From contig NZ_BKAG01000013.1 in NCBI RefSeq assembly GCF_007992435.1, positions 62,001 through 126,000 of the forward strand: DNA of 64,000 nt, given 5' to 3'. The stretch is from Prosthecobacter gellanilyticus (lineage in GTDB: Bacteria; Verrucomicrobiota; Verrucomicrobiia; Verrucomicrobiales; Verrucomicrobiaceae). The notes below the pieces were generated by a model. It had not been told where the DNA came from and made no database searches. It saw only the letters and a list, made by a program, of their open reading frames with translations. Below are positions 17,282 through 24,245 of this stretch, one piece after another. Each line of letters opens with the position of its first letter. The stretch's first letter is position 1. A program made the position numbers and the translations under genes.

Positions 17282-18058
17282 ATGGCCGTGCGCATCCTCC
17301 TCATTGTCGTGTTCGTCCTGACCTCGTGCGACCGTGGAGCCGATCCACAAGCACGCGAAAAAGAGCTAGCCTACCTGCGTGTTGTGATGCCTGAAGACTT
17401 GCTGCCCTATGCCCATGTGGAGGTGCCCGCAGTCGAAAACATCGCCATCCTCGGTGAGGGTGCGGACAGGCATCTCGGACTACACACCATCCCCGGCCAG
17501 AAACGGCGCAGCGGCGGTGTGCGTGCTGAGGTCAGTGTGGATCGGCCTTTTGAAGAGGGGGACACCCTGCGCTACGAATGGCAGTTCCGCGTGCCCGAGG
17601 ATTTCAAGTCCGACGCGCCCCGGAACCGTTGGTGCATCATCGGCCAGTGGCATGACCAGCCGGACATTCGTCAGGGCGAGACGTGGGAGGGCTTTCCGTC
17701 TCGCAGTCCGCCTGTGCTTGTTGGCCTTGGCGAGTGGCAGGGGCGGCTTGCCCTTGGGATCGAATATGGGCCAACCCAGGCACAGAAGCACGGCCCCATT
17801 TTCATCCAACGTGGGAAGTGGCATCGCATTGCGATGGTGATCCGTTGGTCCAGGAAGGCCGATGGCAGGGCCAGCGTCTATTTTGATGACATGACAACAG
17901 CGGTGAAGACCTTTGACGGCCCGAACATGCACAACGGCTACCAGCACTACTTTAAGTTCGGCATGTATCGCCACCCGGACATCGCCACCGAAAACTGGAT
18001 TCACCTGAGGGAGTTCAAGACGAGCAAAGTGGCGCCGCAGCCCTCTCCCGGCCAATGA
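17282..18058 (+). CDS. Polysaccharide lyase-like lipoprotein (heparin lyase I-type fold)
   Basis: 258 residues. The ATG at 17282 gives a lipoprotein signal with LTSC lipobox at about residue 17. The mature part is a concanavalin-like beta-jelly roll as in the heparin lyase I / alginate lyase superfamily: GGVRAEVSVDRPFEEGDTL, WQFRVPEDF, IIGQWHDQP, GKWHRIAMVIRWS, ASVYFDDM and a final YFKFGMYRHP. Such enzymes cleave uronate-containing glycans by beta-elimination, usually outside the cell. The tyrosine and histidine needed for catalysis cannot be assigned from sequence alone, so it might instead be a glycan-binding protein. Confidence 0.7.
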   Translation: MAVRILLIVVFVLTSCDRGADPQAREKELAYLRVVMPEDLLPYAHVEVPAVENIAILGEGADRHLGLHTIPGQKRRSGGVRAEVSVDRPFEEGDTLRYEWQFRVPEDFKSDAPRNRWCIIGQWHDQPDIRQGETWEGFPSRSPPVLVGLGEWQGRLALGIEYGPTQAQKHGPIFIQRGKWHRIAMVIRWSRKADGRASVYFDDMTTAVKTFDGPNMHNGYQHYFKFGMYRHPDIATENWIHLREFKTSKVAPQPSPGQ

Positions 18059-18183
18059 CCCGATGCTGACGGAAATCGGAGGGGGCTTCTGCTGGCCGAT
18101 GGTGTTTTACGAAAGATGTTTTGAGATTCCCTGCGAGCCGCTGTCATACATACGCCCGTCCCGTGGCACTCACCGGGAAATGA

Positions 18184-18717
18184 ATGGAGCGCGAAACCGC
18201 CGACCAACTCGAAGCCCTGCATCCCGACGCCTTTGGCTGGGCGCTGCATTGCTGCGGGGGCGATCACTCACGCGCCGAGGATGTGCTGCAGAATGCCTAT
18301 CTGAAGGCGGCCTCGGATCGCGTGGTTCACTCGGGGGCTTCCAGCTTCAAGACGTGGTGGTTCGGGGTGATCCGGCTGACGGCGCACGAGGAGTTCCGGC
18401 GGCTGCGGTATCGCGAATCTCTGCTCGGCAAGCTGCTGGCGCAGTTCACGGGCGATGCGCACGATCCACGCCCTTCAGCGGCGCAGAAGATCGATCTGGA
18501 CGAACAAACATTGCGCATGCGCGAGGCTCTGGCGCAACTGCCCGCTCGACAGGCCGAGGTGATGCACCTGGTGTTTTATCAGGACCTTTCCATCAGCGAG
18601 GCGGCCACCCTCATGAAGATCAGCCTCGGGTCCGCCCGCCAGCACTACGAACGCGGCAAGGCGCGACTGCGCACGCTGCTGCAAACCTCATCCCCTGTAT
18701 TTGCCCATGAATCCTGA
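18184..18717 (+). CDS. ECF-type RNA polymerase sigma factor
   Basis: 177 residues. Region 2 is seen at about 15-80 (SRAEDVLQNAYLKAASD, SSFKTWWFGVIRLTAHEEFR) and region 4 at about 115-165 (LAQLPARQAEVMHLVFYQDL followed by a helix-turn-helix SISEAATLMKISLGSARQHY). No region 3, as expected for the ECF group. Its stop lies inside the next gene, a one-TM protein likely to be the anti-sigma factor, which in turn overlaps a CpxP-like periplasmic gene, so the three form a coupled envelope-stress unit. The target promoter is unknown. Confidence 0.88.
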   Translation: MERETADQLEALHPDAFGWALHCCGGDHSRAEDVLQNAYLKAASDRVVHSGASSFKTWWFGVIRLTAHEEFRRLRYRESLLGKLLAQFTGDAHDPRPSAAQKIDLDEQTLRMREALAQLPARQAEVMHLVFYQDLSISEAATLMKISLGSARQHYERGKARLRTLLQTSSPVFAHES

Positions 18718-19075
18718 CCACCACCCTGATCACGATCGCGATCTACGTGATGCGTTTGCGCAGCAGCGTCGCTCCGACCACGAGCAGGCTCCGGCATGGA
18801 ATCCTGATGTGCTGCGTGCGCCATCGAAGAAGGAGACAAGACGTCTGCCGATGTGGCTGCCGATCACGGCGGCTGTGGCTGCCTGCGCGCTGCTGAGCCT
18901 CGTATGGCTGCGGGATGAAGTGAAGACCTCCCCTACCCCGGATCTTGCGGCGCTGCCGGAGTTCTTCGCGCCTCAAGGCGAGCCTTTGTTTGCCAGCCTC
19001 GATTCGGGTTCTGGATCGAGCGCCATGCCCAGTGATTCGCTTCTGCCTGTTTACCTCACCATCCAACTGCCATGA
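18707..19075 (+). CDS. Probable anti-sigma factor, single-pass membrane protein
   Basis: 122 residues: a charged His/Asp/Arg-rich cytoplasmic N-terminus (about 1-48), one transmembrane helix (about 49-67, MWLPITAAVAACALLSLVWL) and a short periplasmic tail. The gene overlaps the sigma factor gene by 11 nt and the next gene by 4 nt (ATGA). No zinc-binding HxxxCxxC motif is present, so this is not a ZAS-type anti-sigma. The role is inferred from topology and operon position. Confidence 0.6.
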   Translation: MNPDHHPDHDRDLRDAFAQQRRSDHEQAPAWNPDVLRAPSKKETRRLPMWLPITAAVAACALLSLVWLRDEVKTSPTPDLAALPEFFAPQGEPLFASLDSGSGSSAMPSDSLLPVYLTIQLP

Positions 19076-19914
19076 AAACTCTCTTCCTTACTCTGCTTAG
19101 CGTTGTCGTTGCCAGCCTTGCTCATGCGGGTGCTGAAGCCTGGTTGCAGTCCGGTGCCATTACGCCTGAGAAGATCACGGCGCTGAAGGGCGAGATCGGT
19201 CTTTCCAGCGAGCAGGAGGAGCGCATGCAGGCGATCGTGACGGCCACGCGTGCTGAAGGCGAGGCATTGGAGAAAACGGTACGCGAAGGTCAGAAGGGGC
19301 TGAACGAGGTGCTGCGCAACAAGGCCAGCACGGCTGATGAAGCGGGTGCGGCTTTGACGAAGCTGCTGGAGGCCGAGGCCCCGGTGAAGCAACTGCAGTT
19401 ACGGACGCTCATTCAACTCCGTGATGTGCTGACGCCGGAGCAGTTGAAGAAAGTGGCCCAGCTTTCGCCGGGCCGTGTGGCGAAGTCCGAAGATATCGAG
19501 GCCAAGGTGAGGCAGAAGGCAGAGAAGCTGCGCGCGGCGCTGGACTCCCTGGGCATCAAGCCGACCACGGCGATCAGCGAGCGTGGCGCGGAGATCGAGG
19601 GCCTCATGAAATCCGGTGACTGGAAGGGCGCGGACACCGCGCTGGCCAAGCTGGAGAAGGACAGCCATGCGAACGAGCTGGAAAGCGCGCAGGAGGTGGA
19701 CTTTTCCAAGTATGAGCCAGGGAACACGGATGTGGAGGAGCTGCGCCAGCGCTATGCCGTGGTGCTGGAGAAGGGGCAGCAGGTGGTCTCGCTGCCGCTG
19801 ATCTGGCAGTTTCTGAGAGCGAAGGAAGCTTTTGAAGAGGCCAAGGCGAACCAGGATGTGGAGAAGGTGGGACGGATTCTGACGTGGGTGGAGGGGGAGC
19901 TGGCGAAGCTGTGA
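19072..19914 (+). CDS. CpxP/Spy-like periplasmic helical protein
   Basis: 280 residues with a signal peptide (about 1-19, ASLAHAG). The mature protein is almost entirely alpha-helical and carries LTXXQ-like elements (LSSEQEERMQAIV, LTPEQLKKVAQLSP) that mark the Spy/CpxP/periplasmic heavy-metal sensor family. Such proteins act as periplasmic chaperones or stress sensors. Third gene of the ECF operon, with its ATG overlapping the anti-sigma stop, which supports a sensor role feeding the anti-sigma. It is longer than Spy or CpxP (about 160 residues); the C-terminal 110 residues are extra helices without assignment. Confidence 0.65.
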   Translation: MKTLFLTLLSVVVASLAHAGAEAWLQSGAITPEKITALKGEIGLSSEQEERMQAIVTATRAEGEALEKTVREGQKGLNEVLRNKASTADEAGAALTKLLEAEAPVKQLQLRTLIQLRDVLTPEQLKKVAQLSPGRVAKSEDIEAKVRQKAEKLRAALDSLGIKPTTAISERGAEIEGLMKSGDWKGADTALAKLEKDSHANELESAQEVDFSKYEPGNTDVEELRQRYAVVLEKGQQVVSLPLIWQFLRAKEAFEEAKANQDVEKVGRILTWVEGELAKL

Positions 19915-19917
19915 ATT

Positions 19918-19948
19918 TTAACCGCAGATAACACAGATGGGCGCAGAT
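19918..19948. repeat. Three-unit CAGAT array phased at 9-10 bp
   Basis: CAGAT occurs at 19925, 19934 and 19944 right after the CpxP-like stop codon, in a context of ACCGCAGATA, ACACAGATGG and GCGCAGATGA. The rest of the 184-bp spacer to 20098 shows no gene. Confidence 0.6.
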
Positions 19949-20098
19949 GACCTGAAGGAGAACCGTGCCCTTCGATGCCTTTGAATTTGCCCAGAACCTT
20001 GAGCAGATGAATGGGGTCTCTTGTTTGTTCTGCCAGATCTGGTAGAGCCGCTGCAAAAGTGAGTGACGATGGGTGGGAATGCGTTTTAGCATCCGGTC

Positions 20099-20362
20099 AT
20101 GGAAGACTATGTTGGCTATCTACCTTATGTGCCGCCGGTGCTCACAATCTTGTGGGCGCTGATCTGTCTGCGCATTTACACGATGATCTCGAAGGACAAT
20201 CCGGGGCAGCGGAGGCTGATTGCCATCGGTGGAGCAGTGGGAGCAGCGCTGATTTATGTTTTGGCCTCGAATCTGACGGCTCTGCTGCAAGCGCCGTCGA
20301 GTGAGCCTGCGGAAGCCAAGACCGAGGAGGGGCGGGTGAAGGTGCAGATGAAGGCGGAGTGA
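20099..20362 (+). CDS. Small two-helix membrane protein, unknown function
   Basis: 87 residues with two hydrophobic stretches (about 8-26, PPVLTILWALICLRIY, and 41-60, LIAIGGAVGAALIYVLASNL) and a charged tail (AEAKTEEGRVKVQMKAE). It is preceded and followed by repeats, starts with ATG and keeps third-position GC bias. No family recognised. Confidence 0.5.
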   Translation: MEDYVGYLPYVPPVLTILWALICLRIYTMISKDNPGQRRLIAIGGAVGAALIYVLASNLTALLQAPSSEPAEAKTEEGRVKVQMKAE

Positions 20363-20382
20363 GGGTTGTGGGCGATGGCAGA

Positions 20383-20502
20383 GCTTCTCGCGCCCTTCCA
20401 GGGCGCGGGTCACGTGAGGCGGGATTGGGTGGGTGTTTCCGGCGGTTCTCGCTCGTTCCTCGCTTCACCGCCGGCTAATCTCTCGCGAGCCTCCGGCTCG
20501 CC
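20383..20502. repeat. Dispersed repeat family B, copy 2
   Basis: Second copy of the element at 13886-14004, in the same orientation, here between two co-directional genes and ending about 90 bp before thrS. The hairpin arms co-vary between copies: GGTGG/CCACC in copy 1 corresponds to GGCGG/CCGCC in copy 2, keeping the stem intact. Confidence 0.8.
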
Positions 20503-20589
20503 AAGCGGAGCACCTTAGCAGCATTGAGACCAGCCCGGGCCTTGCGCTCGGGACTTCCCGCGCCAGTATGCGCGCCCTTTTCCCTTTCC

Positions 20590-22548
20590 ATGTCCACCGA
20601 ACGCAAGACCCTCGAACAACGCGCCCAGATGACTGACATCGAGCGCCTGCGCCACTCCTGTGCCCATATCATGGCCACCGCCATCCTGCGCATCTGGCCG
20701 GACGCCCAGTTTGCCTACGGGCCGCCGATCGAGAACGGCTTTTACTATGACTTCCAGATGAAGCACCGGGTCACGCCGGATGACTTTGAGAAGATCGAGG
20801 CGGAGATGAAGAAGATCTCCAAGGAGAACCAGAAGTTCGAATGGAAGGGCATTTCCCGCGAAGACGCCAAGGCGATGGCCGAGAGCGGTCGTCTGGGCGG
20901 CCTCTCTGAGCGCCCGGGCAACCCGAGCGTGTTCAAGCTGGATCTGATCGACAAAATCCCTGAGGGCGAGCAGATCTCCTGCTTCCAGAACGGTGACTTC
21001 ATCGACCTCTGCGCCGGCCCGCACGTGGGCTACAGCGGCAAGTGCAAAAACGTGAAGCTGACCTCGGTATCGTCCTCCTTCTACATGGGCGATGAGACGA
21101 AGCCGCAGCTTCAGCGCCTTTATGGCACGGCCTTTGAATCCAAGGAAGAGCTGGAAGCTTATTTTGTTCGTCTGGAAGAAGCGAAGAAGCGCGACCACCG
21201 TCGTCTCGGCAAAGAATTGAAGCTTTTTCACATCGATGAGGATGTGGGCCAGGGCCTGATTCTCTGGACGCCGAATGGTGCGACCCTGCGCCAGGAGCTG
21301 CAGGACTTCATCAGCCAGGAACTGCGCAAGCAGGGCTACTCCCAGGTCTTCACGCCACACATCGGCAAGCTGGCGCTGTACAAAACCAGCGGTCATTTCC
21401 CCTATTACAAAGATGCGCAGTTCCCGGCGATCATGGAGCCGAACCAGCTGGAGCAGATCGCCACGGAAGGCTGCGGCTGCGCTGAGATGACGGCGCGTAT
21501 CGATGCGTGCTCGGCTCAGTTTGCCGCGCAGATGAACGAGCGCACGGGACGTCAGATGATTGGGCCGGACCGCATCATGGATGCTGAGAAGCTGCTGGAC
21601 GGCTTCCTGCTGAAGCCGATGAACTGCCCGCATCACATCAAGATTTTTGGCAGCCAGCCGCGCAGCTATCGCGACCTGCCGGTGCGCCTGGCCGAGTTCG
21701 GCACGGTGTATCGCTGGGAGCAGAGCGGTGAGCTGAATGGCCTCACTCGCGTGCGTGGTTTCACGCAGGATGATGCGCACCTTTTCTGCACGGAAGATCA
21801 GGTTGCCGCGGAAGTGCTGGGCTGTCTCTCCCTGGTGAAGATTGTGCTCAACACCCTGGGCATGAGCGACTATCGCGTGCGTGTGGGTCTGCGTGATCCA
21901 GACAGCGGCAAGTACACCGGCAGCCCCGAGCAGTGGGACCGCGCCGAAGCTGCGTGCCGCGAGGCCGCTGCGACTCTGGGTGTGCCCTTCAGTGAGGAGC
22001 CAGGTGAAGCCGCCTTCTACGGACCGAAGATCGACTTCGTCATCAAGGACGTCATCGGCCGCGAATGGCAGCTGGGCACCGTGCAGGTGGACTACCAGCT
22101 CCCGATCCGCTTTGACCTGAGCTACACCGGTGCGGACAACAAGCAGCATCGCCCCGTGATGATCCACCGCGCGCCCTTCGGCAGCATGGAGCGCTTCACG
22201 GGTGTGCTGATCGAGCACTTCGCCGGTCATTTCCCGACCTGGCTGGCCCCTGAGCAGATCCGCATCCTCACGATCAGTGAGAAGGCGGATGAATTTGCCA
22301 ACGACGTCTTTGGCCAGCTCAAGGCTGCCGGGCTGCGCGTGACGCTGAACAACGACGCGGACAAGATCGGCGCGAAGATCCGTCTGGCGCAGCTCGACAA
22401 GGTTCCTTACATGCTCGTCATCGGTGAGAAAGAAGCCGCTGCCGGTGCTGTGGCCGTGCGCCATAGCAAGAAGGGTGACCTAGGCGTGCAGCCTGTGGCT
22501 GAGTTCATCACGGCAGTGACGGACGAGGTGAAGGAGCGGAGGTTGTAA
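20590..22548 (+). CDS. thrS: Threonyl-tRNA synthetase without TGS domain
   Basis: 652 residues from the ATG at 20590. Cytoplasmic class II synthetase charging tRNA-Thr. The editing domain starts almost at the N-terminus: HSCAHIM gives the first two metal-site His residues and DLCAGPHV the Cys/His pair. The catalytic core carries motif 2 around YRWEQSGELNGLTRVRGF, the zinc ligand Cys in KPMNCPHH, motif 3 near HRAPFGSMERF, and the anticodon-binding domain follows. The usual N-terminal TGS domain (about 60 residues in E. coli) is absent. About 50 extra residues with a GCGCAEMTARIDAC motif are inserted before the KPMNCPHH block. An upstream in-frame non-ATG start would not add a TGS domain. Confidence 0.93.
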   Translation: MSTERKTLEQRAQMTDIERLRHSCAHIMATAILRIWPDAQFAYGPPIENGFYYDFQMKHRVTPDDFEKIEAEMKKISKENQKFEWKGISREDAKAMAESGRLGGLSERPGNPSVFKLDLIDKIPEGEQISCFQNGDFIDLCAGPHVGYSGKCKNVKLTSVSSSFYMGDETKPQLQRLYGTAFESKEELEAYFVRLEEAKKRDHRRLGKELKLFHIDEDVGQGLILWTPNGATLRQELQDFISQELRKQGYSQVFTPHIGKLALYKTSGHFPYYKDAQFPAIMEPNQLEQIATEGCGCAEMTARIDACSAQFAAQMNERTGRQMIGPDRIMDAEKLLDGFLLKPMNCPHHIKIFGSQPRSYRDLPVRLAEFGTVYRWEQSGELNGLTRVRGFTQDDAHLFCTEDQVAAEVLGCLSLVKIVLNTLGMSDYRVRVGLRDPDSGKYTGSPEQWDRAEAACREAAATLGVPFSEEPGEAAFYGPKIDFVIKDVIGREWQLGTVQVDYQLPIRFDLSYTGADNKQHRPVMIHRAPFGSMERFTGVLIEHFAGHFPTWLAPEQIRILTISEKADEFANDVFGQLKAAGLRVTLNNDADKIGAKIRLAQLDKVPYMLVIGEKEAAAGAVAVRHSKKGDLGVQPVAEFITAVTDEVKERRL

Positions 22549-22574
22549 GAGACTCCGACATTGAGATGTTTTTG

Positions 22575-22605
22575 CGGCGGTGACGGGCTCGGCTTGTCAC
22601 CGCCG
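22575..22605. terminator. Stem-loop after thrS
   Basis: CGGCGGTGAC (22575-22584) pairs perfectly with GTCACCGCCG (22596-22605) across an 11-nt loop. It starts 27 bp after the thrS stop. There is no T-run on the + strand, so termination is probable but not certain. Confidence 0.55.
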
Positions 22606-22671
22606 AATTGTGTGTGGATGACACGGATGGAGATCGATTGGGGTGGGTGGGTTTTGTGGAGGGCTTTGGGC

Positions 22672-22744
22672 GCGAACGAAAGCGGTGTCGACGATGCACG
22701 GTGGCCCGTGCATCTCTGCCACCGCACTCCGGGACGCTTCGCGA
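22672..22744. repeat. Dispersed repeat family A, copy 2
   Basis: Matches 6292-6364 in the same orientation with a 50-bp block identical base for base. Located between thrS and the convergent small gene. The flanks of the two copies are unrelated, so the boundaries of the element are close to those given. Confidence 0.85.
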
Positions 22745-22846
22745 CTGCCTAACCAGGTGTATTTTCAATCATAAGTCTACCGCCACGCTCCGCTTCGCTT
22801 CAATGCTTTGCATAAGCATCCTGCAGCATGGGCCGCAATGGGCGAA

Positions 22847-23002
22847 CTAGCGCGCGTATTTCCTGCTCTGCTGGATCTCCTGAATGGCTTGTGCCGTGAT
22901 CGGCCCCTGAGTCTGTAGTTGCTGCTGCCGTGCTTCGCGAAAGATCCGGCGAACCTCTGCATAGGGCAGAGGCTTCTTCACGGTCGGTGGATTCGTAGAC
23001 AT
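22847..23002 (-). CDS. Small orphan protein (51 aa), tentative
   Basis: A 51-residue frame starting at ATG 23002 with a Gln/Arg-rich, strongly helical sequence (YAEVRRIFREARQQQLQTQG, then AQAIQEIQQSRKYAR). Third codon positions are mostly G or C, as in neighbouring genes, which favours coding. No Shine-Dalgarno is visible, but many genes of this genome also lack one. It lies 74 bp from the start of the VOC gene in the same direction. Function unknown; the size and helix pattern would suit an antitoxin or small regulator, but no toxin is adjacent. Confidence 0.4.
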   Translation of the reverse strand: MSTNPPTVKKPLPYAEVRRIFREARQQQLQTQGPITAQAIQEIQQSRKYAR

Positions 23003-23076
23003 TGTGAAAGAGTAATAAGCCAAGATGATACCTCAGCTGTTGCCACACACAAAATTCGTCAGGCAAGGTGTGTCCA

Positions 23077-23511
23077 CTATTTGCTCGATGGCGGCTTCTC
23101 TTGATTCCACTGGATGCCGGCGTGCTGGACTTCGCGGTAGGGGAGGAGCCAGATGAGGGACTCGTCGTAGAGGTCGACGACTTGGATGCGGTTGCCCCAG
23201 GGGTCGCGGAAGTCGCAGCGGAACCCTTGGATGAGTTTGAGGCCGTATTTACTGGTGAGCTTGTCGCGGACTTCGGCGAGCTGGGACTCGTCGCGCACCA
23301 TGATGCCAAAGTGGCGGTCGGAGGTGTCGGGCTGCATGCCTTCGCGCTCGAACATGGCGAGGAACTGGTGCTCGCCGAGCTTGAAGAAGGCATCGCCTTC
23401 GCCCTCATCGAGCTTCTTGAGGCCGAAGACGTCTTCGTAGAAGGACACGGCCTTTTCGATATCGCCGACCTCAATGGCGACGTGGTTGCAACCGTAGACT
23501 TGGATGCTCAT
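23077..23511 (-). CDS. VOC family protein (glyoxalase/dioxygenase fold)
   Basis: 144 residues with the paired beta-alpha-beta-beta-beta modules of the vicinal oxygen chelate family: GCNHVAIEVGDIEKAVSFYE at the start (metal ligand His), FLAMFE, then RHFGIMVRDESQLAEVRDKL and RDPWGNRIQVVDLYDE at the end with the typical DPxGN turn. The family includes glyoxalase I, dioxygenases and antibiotic-binding proteins; the substrate cannot be predicted. Monocistronic or led by this gene, diverging from the TPR gene across a long repeat-rich spacer. Confidence 0.8.
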   Translation of the reverse strand: MSIQVYGCNHVAIEVGDIEKAVSFYEDVFGLKKLDEGEGDAFFKLGEHQFLAMFEREGMQPDTSDRHFGIMVRDESQLAEVRDKLTSKYGLKLIQGFRCDFRDPWGNRIQVVDLYDESLIWLLPYREVQHAGIQWNQEKPPSSK

Positions 23512-23727
23512 GGCTGGAGGGGAATCGCGGCTGCGATGGCCTGTGGTTGGCTGGGTTTGCGGTGTCCAAAGGGTCCACTTGGGTCACTTGAGGGTGGGGA
23601 TGGGTGTGGTGGAGATTGAGGGGCTATGAGTGCGCTTTTTTACAGGAGAATTGGACAGACCTTCGCTGAGGCTACGGACTGCATAGTGGGGGAGTATTGG
23701 CCTGCGGAAGGCGGGACGGCGGGAGCC

Positions 23728-23777
23728 GTTTACGGTCGTTTACAGTGGTTGACGGTTGTTTACGATGGTTTCAGAAG
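23728..23777. repeat. Five tandem 10-bp units (GTTTACnnTn)
   Basis: Units GTTTACGGTC, GTTTACAGTG, GTTGACGGTT, GTTTACGATG and GTTTCAGAAG are contiguous and start every 10 bp from 23728. The last unit is degenerate. Confidence 0.8.
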
Positions 23778-23785
23778 AAGGGGCG

Positions 23786-24037
23786 ATCCGAGTCAATCCG
23801 ACTGGATCCGACCTGCTTGGGATGGGAGAGGTGGATGGAGGTGGCGTGGGCGTGGGGCTCATCACACGGAGTGTGATGGCTACTTTGCTGACGTGCTTCG
23901 CGGCGGGGGCTGGGGGCGAATCCGAGTTAATCCGACCAGATCCGACATTTGGCTGGAGCTGGAGGGCGAGAGGTGGGGCCAGCTTGCGGAGAAAGTTGCC
24001 ACTTGGAGGCGATCCAGCCTAATCCGACCAGATCCAG
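23786..24037. repeat. Three clusters of 10-bp-phased ATCCGA units
   Basis: ATCCGA starts at 23786, 23796, 23806 in cluster 1; at 23920, 23930, 23940 in cluster 2; and as ATCCAG/ATCCGA/ATCCAG at 24012, 24022, 24032 in cluster 3. All nine units have the same orientation; the clusters are 134 and 92 bp apart. The gene downstream starts about 205 bp after the last unit. Confidence 0.8.
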
Positions 24038-24245
24038 GTCAAAAAGGGCGAGGGGAACTTGAGCGAATCTGGAGGTGGGTGGTCGGAGTGTGGCCCCGGC
24101 GATTTGACGGGCTGGCAGGGGCTGGGTGCGGCCTCGGGACTGGCTTGGAGCGGGGCCTTGACGGCATCTTTTGTTCGCGAGGGACCTGAGATTTATGACA
24201 GCACTATTTACAAAAACTAAGCTTCCCGTTAAATTCCGCCTCCCC

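Larger units (their letters stand above)
23512..24245. other. Long divergent spacer with helically phased repeat arrays
   Basis: 734 bp between the VOC and TPR genes. A 187-codon open frame crosses it but is built largely of the repeats and resembles no protein family, so I do not call it. The spacer contains one five-unit array (23728-23777) and three three-unit arrays (starting 23786, 23920, 24012), all with a 10-bp repeat length. The last 60 bp before 24246 are comparatively AT-rich and likely hold the promoter. Confidence 0.6.

Noticed and set aside
20515-22464. 649-codon minus-strand frame opposite thrS
   Set aside because: Pure shadow of thrS; the thrS frame carries all catalytic motifs, while the antisense translation has none.
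23626-24189. 187-codon frame in the repeat-rich spacer
   Set aside because: Its translation is built mainly from the 10-bp repeats (IRVNP, SLIRPDP) and Gly/Arg/Trp runs; no start signal, no family, and it would leave no room for promoters of the flanking genes.
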